Shown here: one piece after another, positions 1-4,407 of the stretch
Layout: the number at the start of each line of letters is the position of its first letter
Position numbering within the stretch: position 1 is the first letter of the stretch
From: a bacterium
GTDB taxonomy: Bacteria; Vulcanimicrobiota; Xenobia; Xenobiales; Xenobiaceae
Assembly: GCA_022839105.1 (NCBI GenBank)
Contig: JALHDH010000147.1
Location: forward strand, 1-5,148
DNA length: 5,148 nt
Direction of reading: 5' to 3'
Translations under genes and position numbers: made by a program
The notes under the pieces: generated by a model
What the model saw: the letters and a program-made list of their open reading frames with translations, nothing else
Databases searched by the model: none
Told to the model about the DNA's origin: nothing

Positions 1-22
1 GGCCCTCGACTTTCCCTGACCA

Positions 23-134
23 GAGCCTGTCCCCGGACGCGGCACCGTCCACAGCCCGGATCGCCGGTCGCCCGATGACCGACGATCCGGGCCAAGACCA
101 GGCCTCCTGCCCTGGAATTCCGCCGGACAGGCTC
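23..134. repeat. Nested inverted repeats, cloverleaf-like, at the 3' end of the membrane glycosyltransferase gene
   Basis: A perfect 10-base inverted repeat (GAGCCTGTCC at 23-32, GGACAGGCTC at 125-134) encloses three hairpins. They are a 5-bp stem (35-39 with 46-50, 6-base loop), a long hairpin (54-63 with 83-92, one C/A mismatch, then 65-69 with 77-81, 7-base loop at 70-76) and a 5-bp stem (98-102 with 111-115, 8-base loop). The right outer arm overlaps the last codon and stop of the minus-strand gene ending at 133. No T-tract follows on either side, so it is not a standard intrinsic terminator. It could be a structured 3' UTR, a REP-like palindromic element or an independent small RNA. The base pairing is directly visible; any function is inference. 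Confidence 0.55.
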
Positions 135-1608
135 AGGGGCCCGGGAAGAAGTAGCGGTTGCCCCGGGTCCTCTGACGCACTGCCTCGGCCAGAACGGCAG
201 TCTCCTCCACGGAGATCTCCGTCGAGGCCACCTTCAGGAAGGGCGGGAAGGTGCCGGTCCGGACGAAATGGCGCAGCTCACCACAGACCAGGCCGAAAGG
301 TCGGGACTGCAGGTCCTGGAGGGCTCGTGGGGCGGAAAAGCTGCCGACGGCGGCTTCCACCTGATAGAAGGTGAAGAACCCCAGGGCGTTGACCTGGACC
401 TGCATCCAAAACGAGACGGCCAGCAGCAGGCCCAGGAGCCCGGCCAGCAGGGCGCCCGGAAGGGTGCGCAGGCGGACCGAGAGCCACTCCAGGGCCAGCA
501 GGGCTGGCAAGGTGGCCGGAGCCAGCACGGCCAGCAGATAGCGCGGGCCATAGGACCAGTGCCCCGCCCAGTTGGCGGTCTGGGCGTGGAAGAGCCAGAA
601 GACCGCCAACGCCCCCCAGGCCAGAAGGCCCTCCATCCGCCAGCGCCGGCAGAAGGCCGGCAAGGCCAGGAGGGCAGGCAGCAGGAGGGGCTGATGCACC
701 AGGACGCTGCGCTGAGGGTCCAGGAGGAAGCCGAGCAGCCCCGCCCAAAGGTCGCCCCGGAAGAGGTCCTTTTCGCGGACCCACTGGGTATAGCCCGTGC
801 TCCAGGGATCCCCGAACTTCAACTCGTTCAGGCCCAGGACCAGCAACCCCAGAAGCGCCAGGGGGCCCAAGAGACCGGCCAGGGCCCGCAGCGGTCGCGC
901 CCGCGCACTGGTGCAAGGGAGGCCCACCAGCAACAGGAAGGGGACCAGGAGCACATAGACGGTCTTGGTCAGGACCAGGCCGGCCAGGAAGAGATGGGCG
1001 CCGGCAAGCCAGCGGCCCTCGCCACGATTCCTCCAAAGCTGGAAGAGGGCCCAGAAGAAGCCCGTGCACAGGGTCCACTGCAGAAGTTCGGTGGTCTGGG
1101 CGCGCAGATAGTTCCAGCCGAAGGAGGCGTACAGGGTCGCCAGGACCCACACCAGCGCCAGGTCTCCCCGCCGGGTGAAAAGACACGCCATCGCCAGCAG
1201 GAGTCCAGCCAGGACCAGGGAGAGGAGGAGGTTGTTGAGGTTGAGCAGGAGCGTCCGGGTGTCCAGGTCGTTGACGGGGTCCAGGCGGCCGACGAGGGCT
1301 CGCTCCAGGGCCATCGCGGGCAGGTAGCCCAGGCTGTTCAACTCGCCATACTTGGAGTAGTGAAGCCCGGTCCTGGGATTCTGCACGAAATACTGCCCGG
1401 GCTCGCCGGCGCTCCTGGCCAGGTCCGCGGGCACGTCCAGGCGACCTCTTTCCAGGAGGCTCCAACTGACCATCCGGACAGCCTGAGGATCGCCGATGTA
1501 CTGCCCGGAAGGCATGCCCAGCAAGCCGGCGACCAGGACCAGGATTCCCAACAAGGCCAGCAGGGCCGGGCCGGGCCTGGAACCGGGGGGGGCTGGGATG
1601 GGGTTCAT
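133..1608 (-). CDS. Polytopic membrane protein, putative GT-C (GT39/ArnT-like) glycosyltransferase
   Basis: This 491-residue inner-membrane protein has about ten hydrophobic segments (roughly residues 14-33, 121-144, 149-163, 175-193, 200-230, 240-262, 305-319, 325-343, 355-378 and 385-404). Its pattern recalls GT-C enzymes that move a sugar from a polyprenyl-phosphate donor onto a lipid or protein on the outer face of the membrane. After the first helix there is an acidic YIGDPQAV stretch (D40 is a candidate catalytic Asp). A Tyr/Lys-rich YSKYGE (84-89), FGDPWSTGY (265-273) and HWSYGPRY (350-357) follow, motif types I associate with bacterial GT39-like proteins. I chose ATG 1608 because AGGA lies 8 bases upstream and because the longer frame from 1734 would begin at the predicted transcription start. 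ATG 1617 is an alternative. Codons 6-9 contain a C8 run. Substrate is unknown and the family assignment is moderate; membrane localisation is near certain. Confidence 0.8.
   Translation of the reverse strand: MNPIPAPPGSRPGPALLALLGILVLVAGLLGMPSGQYIGDPQAVRMVSWSLLERGRLDVPADLARSAGEPGQYFVQNPRTGLHYSKYGELNSLGYLPAMALERALVGRLDPVNDLDTRTLLLNLNNLLLSLVLAGLLLAMACLFTRRGDLALVWVLATLYASFGWNYLRAQTTELLQWTLCTGFFWALFQLWRNRGEGRWLAGAHLFLAGLVLTKTVYVLLVPFLLLVGLPCTSARARPLRALAGLLGPLALLGLLVLGLNELKFGDPWSTGYTQWVREKDLFRGDLWAGLLGFLLDPQRSVLVHQPLLLPALLALPAFCRRWRMEGLLAWGALAVFWLFHAQTANWAGHWSYGPRYLLAVLAPATLPALLALEWLSVRLRTLPGALLAGLLGLLLAVSFWMQVQVNALGFFTFYQVEAAVGSFSAPRALQDLQSRPFGLVCGELRHFVRTGTFPPFLKVASTEISVEETAVLAEAVRQRTRGNRYFFPGP
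1585..1603 (+). other. G-quadruplex motif over the first codons of the membrane glycosyltransferase gene
   Basis: The plus strand reads G8-CT-GGG-AT-GGGG, which meets the canonical form of four runs of at least three G with 2-base loops. Further GGG runs lie just before it at 1563-1575. The site covers codons 2-8 of the minus-strand gene starting at 1608, so the G-rich strand is the transcription template and the mRNA is C-rich (poly-Pro/Ala codons). It could slow transcription, or it could simply reflect composition. The motif is directly visible; folding is not shown. Confidence 0.4.
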
Positions 1609-1739
1609 CCGAGACATCCTGACATGCTCGAGGGTTCTTCTTGGATTCAGGAAGCCCGAGGCCCGGGTTTCCGGGAAAATAGAAGTGAGGACCGGCCCGG
1701 TGGTGGGGGAAGGTGGACCCAGGCTGGCCCTCAAGATGA

Positions 1740-1768
1740 TCTATATCCTGTTCTGGGCAGCAGGTCAA
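1740..1768 (-). promoter_or_regulatory. Sigma-70-type promoter for the membrane glycosyltransferase gene
   Basis: Read on the minus strand, TTGACC (1768-1763, 5 of 6 to consensus) is separated by exactly 17 bases from TATAGA (1745-1740, 4 of 6). Transcription would start near 1733 and leave a leader of about 125 bases before ATG 1608. The motif sits in otherwise GC-rich DNA between two minus-strand genes. It implies that the downstream gene can be transcribed independently of the secreted-protein gene, and it argues against the upstream ATG at 1734 as the start. Confidence 0.55.
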
Positions 1769-1839
1769 CCCCAATCCGGCCCTTTTCGTGCCTCCCGCCC
1801 GGGCGCTCCCGGCCCCTCGGGACGAACCCCCGGAAGGGC

Positions 1840-2166
1840 TCAGGACTTGATGTGGATGATGTAGAGATCGCCCGAATGCGAGTCCCGGGCCGTGACCTCC
1901 ATCTGGAAGCGGCGATCCCACATCTGGATGATCTTCATGCGCAGATGGCCTTCGGGCTGACGCAGCACGATGAAGCGGCCCTCCAACTCGATTTCGAGCT
2001 GCTCGAAGACCTGGTCCTTGGTCCGGTTCGTCACGGTGGCCAGATACAGGCCATCATACTTGCCCGTGTCGTTGCGGACTTCTCCGGCCAGCGCGATCCC
2101 CGACAGGAATGCGACCATCGCAAGTCCCAGTACCAGGCCCGACAAGGCCCTGAGACATCGATCCAT
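1840..2166 (-). CDS. Small secreted or periplasmic protein of unknown function
   Basis: This 108-residue protein has a clear Sec-type signal peptide: Arg at 3 and 6, a hydrophobic core at about 7-25, and an ALA/GE cleavage site after residue 27. The mature part, about 81 residues, alternates hydrophobic and charged residues in a way that suggests mostly beta structure. It has no cysteine, so it needs no disulfide or lipoprotein anchor. I do not recognise a family. The start at 2166 is decided by a strong Shine-Dalgarno GGAGGTG just upstream (2177-2171) and by the signal peptide beginning exactly there; the frame continues upstream to 2307 but that part has no signal. It is the first gene leftward from the divergent promoter region, followed by the membrane glycosyltransferase 231 bases on. 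A shared envelope role is possible but unproven. Confidence 0.82.
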   Translation of the reverse strand: MDRCLRALSGLVLGLAMVAFLSGIALAGEVRNDTGKYDGLYLATVTNRTKDQVFEQLEIELEGRFIVLRQPEGHLRMKIIQMWDRRFQMEVTARDSHSGDLYIIHIKS

Positions 2167-2170
2167 TGCC

Positions 2171-2177
2171 CACCTCC
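2171..2177 (-). promoter_or_regulatory. Shine-Dalgarno site fixing the start of the secreted protein gene
   Basis: On the minus strand GGAGGTG stands four bases before ATG 2166. It is the strongest ribosome-binding site in the window and selects the start that exposes the signal peptide. Confidence 0.7.
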
Positions 2178-2192
2178 AGGAAGACTCCGAGG

Positions 2193-2222
2193 ATGATACC
2201 AGGAACCCTGGTTTCAAGACAA
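2193..2222 (-). promoter_or_regulatory. Extended -10 promoter with internal inverted repeat, driving the secreted protein gene
   Basis: On the minus strand TTGTCT (2222-2217, 4 of 6) is followed after 18 bases by TATCAT (2198-2193, 5 of 6), with a TG one base before the -10 box (extended -10). Transcription would start near 2186 and give a leader of about 20 bases containing the Shine-Dalgarno site. The spacer contains the inverted repeat CCAGG-AAC-CCTGG (2199-2211), a possible small operator placed where a bound protein would block polymerase. The motifs are visible; regulation is inference. Confidence 0.5.
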
Positions 2223-2294
2223 CCGCCAAGCCCGCCCGCATGTTCCCTGCCGGGTCTTCGCCAGATCTCTCCGGGCGCGGCGGACGCTTGGTTT

Positions 2295-2303
2295 TGTTAC
2301 AAT
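2295..2303 (+). promoter_or_regulatory. Extended -10 promoter for the repeat-containing protein gene
   Basis: TGT followed by TACAAT (2298-2303, 5 of 6 to TATAAT) forms an extended -10 element in a locally AT-richer patch. No good -35 box lies 16-18 bases upstream, which is common for extended -10 promoters. The start would be near 2310, about 40 bases before ATG 2351. Confidence 0.42.
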
Positions 2304-2350
2304 CCATCCCTGGTCTTCAAGGCCTCGGAGGCTCTACACTTCAAGCAGCC

Positions 2351-3529
2351 ATGCAGGTCTCACGCCCCCAGGCTCCCGCCCTTCAACCCCCGCCAGCCAA
2401 GGGGAGTCCCCCGGCCCCGCCGGCTTCCAAGGAGGACCACTCCTGGCGCGAAGCGGTCGGCTCCGAGTTGTTGGAACTCTCCACCCGCTGGCGCAAGGAC
2501 GATGTGGATGCCCTGGCCCAGGCGGCCCGGGAGGCCGGCAACTCGTTGAAGGGGGCCTGGTCCAGCATCAAGAGCGGCGTGGCCGGGGCCCTGGGAATCG
2601 AGGTCGTTCGCGAGACCCTCTCGGAATCCACCCGCGAGACCCTGACCCGGGTGGCCGAGACCGTGGCCTACGGAGCCGGGTTCACCGCCTCGGGGGTCAT
2701 GGGGCTGGCGGGATTCGTCAAGCTGCGCTCAGGCCTGCGTCGAAGCGATCGGGCCCGCTTCATGGATGGGATCGCCAACCTGGCGGCCGGAGCCAGCATC
2801 GCCGCCTCGGTGGCCGGCCTGGGACCGTTGCGCGCCGTCCTGGCCCCCCTGGCCGCAGGGCTGGGCATCGCCCGGGGCGCCTCCAATGCTACGGCTGGCT
2901 ACGCGGCCGGCGAGCGCCGCAAGGAGATCCAGGGAATCCTGGACGGGACCCGCTCCTTCGGCACCCTGTGCTCGTTGGGCTCAGCCGTGCTGGGTCCCCT
3001 GTCGGTGGTGGCCGCGATCGTGGCCCCGGTGGCCGGCGCGATCCAGGCCGGACGAGGATTCCACGACCTGAAGGTCGGCCTGCAGAAGTCCGACAACAAG
3101 AAGGAAATCAACGGACTGGCCGACCTGGGCGTGGCCGTGGGAACCACCCTGGCCCTGACCGGCGTGGGGACGATCCCGGGAATCGCCCTGACGGTCGTCT
3201 GCTCGACGGTCAAGGCCCTCTACCAGTTCCACAAAGGCTCCCGGCAGAGGATCGACCGCACATTGGACAAGGTCGAGCCCCGGATGCGCCGAGGCATCGA
3301 GAAGCTGGAGAAGGTCACCCGCCCGCTGACCCGACGGCTCGCCCCCGTGCATCGCCGGGTGGCGGACAAGCTGGCCCGGATGATCAGCCGCCCGTTGCCC
3401 TGGAAGAAGGCCGCGCAACCGCCAGCCGAGCCAGGTTCGGCCCCGAAGACTCCCGCCCCCGAGGCGACGCTCCCGTCCGAGCGCTCCCCACAGGTTCCTG
3501 TCCAACCCCAGAAGCCCGCGGCGGACTGA
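2351..3529 (+). CDS. Ala/Gly-rich protein with three tandem helical-hairpin repeats, function unknown
   Basis: This 392-residue protein has five parts: a Pro-rich N-terminus (1-28), an amphipathic helical region (29-105), a hydrophobic centre (106-292), a basic helical region rich in Arg and Lys (293-353) and a Pro-rich tail (355-392). The centre consists of three diverged units of about 57 residues, at roughly 121-175, 176-235 and 236-292. Each opens with a charged helix (GLRRSD at 128-133, GERRKE at 187-192, GLQKSD at 243-248), then a short Gly/Ala-rich hydrophobic hairpin, often with GxGP or LGP at the turn. Such segments could insert into or lie along a membrane, but there is no signal peptide. 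I know no family for it. ATG 2351 is the only Met near the start of the conserved part; GGAGG at 2327-2331 is rather distant at 19 bases, so the start is moderate. The sigma factor gene follows after 46 bases with no visible terminator. Confidence 0.75.
   Translation: MQVSRPQAPALQPPPAKGSPPAPPASKEDHSWREAVGSELLELSTRWRKDDVDALAQAAREAGNSLKGAWSSIKSGVAGALGIEVVRETLSESTRETLTRVAETVAYGAGFTASGVMGLAGFVKLRSGLRRSDRARFMDGIANLAAGASIAASVAGLGPLRAVLAPLAAGLGIARGASNATAGYAAGERRKEIQGILDGTRSFGTLCSLGSAVLGPLSVVAAIVAPVAGAIQAGRGFHDLKVGLQKSDNKKEINGLADLGVAVGTTLALTGVGTIPGIALTVVCSTVKALYQFHKGSRQRIDRTLDKVEPRMRRGIEKLEKVTRPLTRRLAPVHRRVADKLARMISRPLPWKKAAQPPAEPGSAPKTPAPEATLPSERSPQVPVQPQKPAAD
2711..3226 (+). repeat. Three internal protein repeats of about 57 residues
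   Basis: Units fall at about 2711-2875, 2876-3055 and 3056-3226. Units 1 and 3 align best at their beginning (GFVKLRSGLRRSD against GFHDLKVGLQKSD). Unit 2 keeps the charged helix, the Gly-rich turn LGPL shared with unit 1, and the closing Ala/Gly helix ending in ARG or GRG. The repeats are visible at protein level only, which points to an old duplication. Confidence 0.55.
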
Positions 3530-3544
3530 AACGCTCTCCGGCAG

Positions 3545-3556
3545 GAATCCCGATTC
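3545..3556. repeat. Short perfect inverted repeat upstream of the ECF sigma gene
   Basis: GAATC-CC-GATTC lies 19 bases before ATG 3576 in the only gap between the repeat-protein gene and the sigma gene. It could be an operator or part of an ECF promoter (GGAATC resembles an ECF -35 box). However, I could not find a matching -10 element at 16-17 bases inside the gap. Confidence 0.3.
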
Positions 3557-3575
3557 GGTCGAGAATGGCCCCTTC

Positions 3576-4154
3576 ATGCTGAAGACCGACCAGGATGCCC
3601 TGGTTCAAGCCACCCTGGCGGGGGATCCCCAGGCCTTCCAGACGCTGATCGAGCCCCACGCACCGGGGGTCTACGGGCTGGCCCTGCAGATCACCCGGAA
3701 CCCCGTCGAGGCGGAGGAGGTCCTCCAGGACGCGATGCTCACGGCCTACTCCAGGTTGAGCACCTTCCGGGGGGCCTCGAGCTTCAAGACCTGGCTGTAC
3801 CGGGTTGCCACCAACGCGGCCTTGATGCGCCTCCGCAAGGCGAAGCGGGCCCCCGAATCCCTGCCCGAGGACTGGGAGAAGCCGGCCGATCCCCGCCCCT
3901 GGACGGGCGACCCGGAGGCCTGGTTCGCCCGCGAGGAGTTCCGCCAGATCCTCAACCAGGCGCTGGACAGCCTGCCCGAGATCTACCGGACCACCTTCTG
4001 GCTGCGCGACGTGGAAGGCTTGAGCAACCAGGAGGTGGCGGAAATCATGGGATTGACCCTGCCCGCCGTCAAGTCCCGCATCCTGCGGGCCCGCCTGCAC
4101 CTTCGAGACCAGCTTGCCCCCTACTTCGAGGAGCGCCTTCGCGATGCATCATGA
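3576..4154 (+). CDS. ECF-family RNA polymerase sigma factor (sigma-70 group 4)
   Basis: This 192-residue protein directs core RNA polymerase to a small alternative regulon, usually after release from a partner anti-sigma factor. It has the two-domain ECF layout. Sigma-2 lies at about 17-91, with region 2.2 around EAEEVLQDAMLTAYSRL (45-61) and region 2.3/2.4 around SSFKTWLYRVATNAAL (68-83). A Pro/Trp-rich linker spans about 92-118. Sigma-4 lies at about 124-178, with ALDSLPEIYRTTFWLRDVEG followed by the helix-turn-helix NQEVAEIMGLTLPAVKSRIL (151-170). Length is normal for ECF factors and there is no C-terminal extension. The start is the first in-frame ATG after the preceding gene; the ribosome-binding site is weak, so some coupling to the upstream gene is possible. 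Its stop overlaps the start of the anti-sigma gene by 11 bases, the classic arrangement. The ECF subgroup and target promoters are not readable here. Confidence 0.95.
   Translation: MLKTDQDALVQATLAGDPQAFQTLIEPHAPGVYGLALQITRNPVEAEEVLQDAMLTAYSRLSTFRGASSFKTWLYRVATNAALMRLRKAKRAPESLPEDWEKPADPRPWTGDPEAWFAREEFRQILNQALDSLPEIYRTTFWLRDVEGLSNQEVAEIMGLTLPAVKSRILRARLHLRDQLAPYFEERLRDAS
4128..4133 (+). promoter_or_regulatory. Shine-Dalgarno site for the anti-sigma gene, inside the sigma gene
   Basis: GAGGAG lies 10 bases before ATG 4144 and within the last codons of the sigma factor. It decides for ATG 4144 over the in-frame ATG at 4114, and it fits translational coupling of the pair. Confidence 0.6.
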
Positions 4155-4404
4155 CCCCGGGCACGATTGCTCCCACCTCAAGGAGGCCCTGGCCGACTAC
4201 CTGGATGGAGACCTGGACACGGAACTGTGCCGCGAGCTCCACGCGCACCTCAAGGACTGTCACCCCTGCCGCGTGGTGGTGGACAGCACCCGACAGACCA
4301 TCCGGTTCTTCTCGCAGGAAAGGCCCGTCCAGCTCCCCCCGGAGGTCCAACGCCGCCTGCAGGAGACGCTGAAGACGAGAATCCTCCCGCCCGAAGAGCC
4401 CTGA
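4144..4404 (+). CDS. Soluble zinc-finger anti-sigma factor (ZAS / zf-HC2 type)
   Basis: This 86-residue protein most likely binds and inhibits the ECF sigma factor encoded just upstream. It has the zinc-binding anti-sigma signature: an early Cys (C9, with H11 nearby), then ADYLDGDLDTELC (17-29) typical of these domains, then H35-x3-C39-x2-C42 within HLKDCHPC. The rest is a short helical tail, 43-86. There is no hydrophobic segment, so unlike many anti-sigma factors it is cytoplasmic. Soluble ZAS proteins such as RsrA sense redox through their zinc cysteines, so a redox or zinc signal is plausible, but this is inference. The gene starts inside the sigma gene, and only three bases separate its stop from the GTG of the ArgS-like gene. 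Confidence 0.9.
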   Translation: MHHDPGHDCSHLKEALADYLDGDLDTELCRELHAHLKDCHPCRVVVDSTRQTIRFFSQERPVQLPPEVQRRLQETLKTRILPPEEP

Positions 4405-4407
4405 ATC

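Noticed and set aside
1..52. Possible minus-strand gene start (GTG at 52) running off the left edge
   Set aside because: Only about 17 codons are visible, there is no Shine-Dalgarno site, and the region falls inside the nested inverted repeat. It is too short to judge.
23..134. tRNA gene as an explanation for the cloverleaf
   Set aside because: The outer stem is 10 bp rather than 7, the span is 112 bases, and there is no TTC-loop consensus or 3' CCA context.
1780..1839. Terminator for the secreted protein gene
   Set aside because: A 5-bp stem CCGGG-AGCG-CCCGG is present on the minus strand but has no following T-tract, so it does not pass as an intrinsic terminator.
278..1921. Second minus-strand open frame of 547 codons overlapping the membrane protein
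   Set aside because: It is a frame-shifted shadow rich in Pro, Gly, Arg and Ala. The overlapping frame gives clean membrane helices and glycosyltransferase-like motifs.
268..2196. Long plus-strand open frame of 642 codons
   Set aside because: It is antisense to the membrane protein and secreted protein genes. It is rich in Gln, Gly, Pro and Arg, with no hydrophobic or domain pattern, as expected of the complement of Leu-rich GC-biased coding DNA.
1970..2350. N-terminal extension of the repeat-containing protein
   Set aside because: It would run antisense through the secreted protein gene and across both divergent promoters. The extension shows no protein-like pattern.
3530..3575. Autoregulated ECF promoter just before the sigma gene
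   Set aside because: A GGAATC resembling a -35 box is present, but no suitable -10 sequence lies 16-17 bases downstream.
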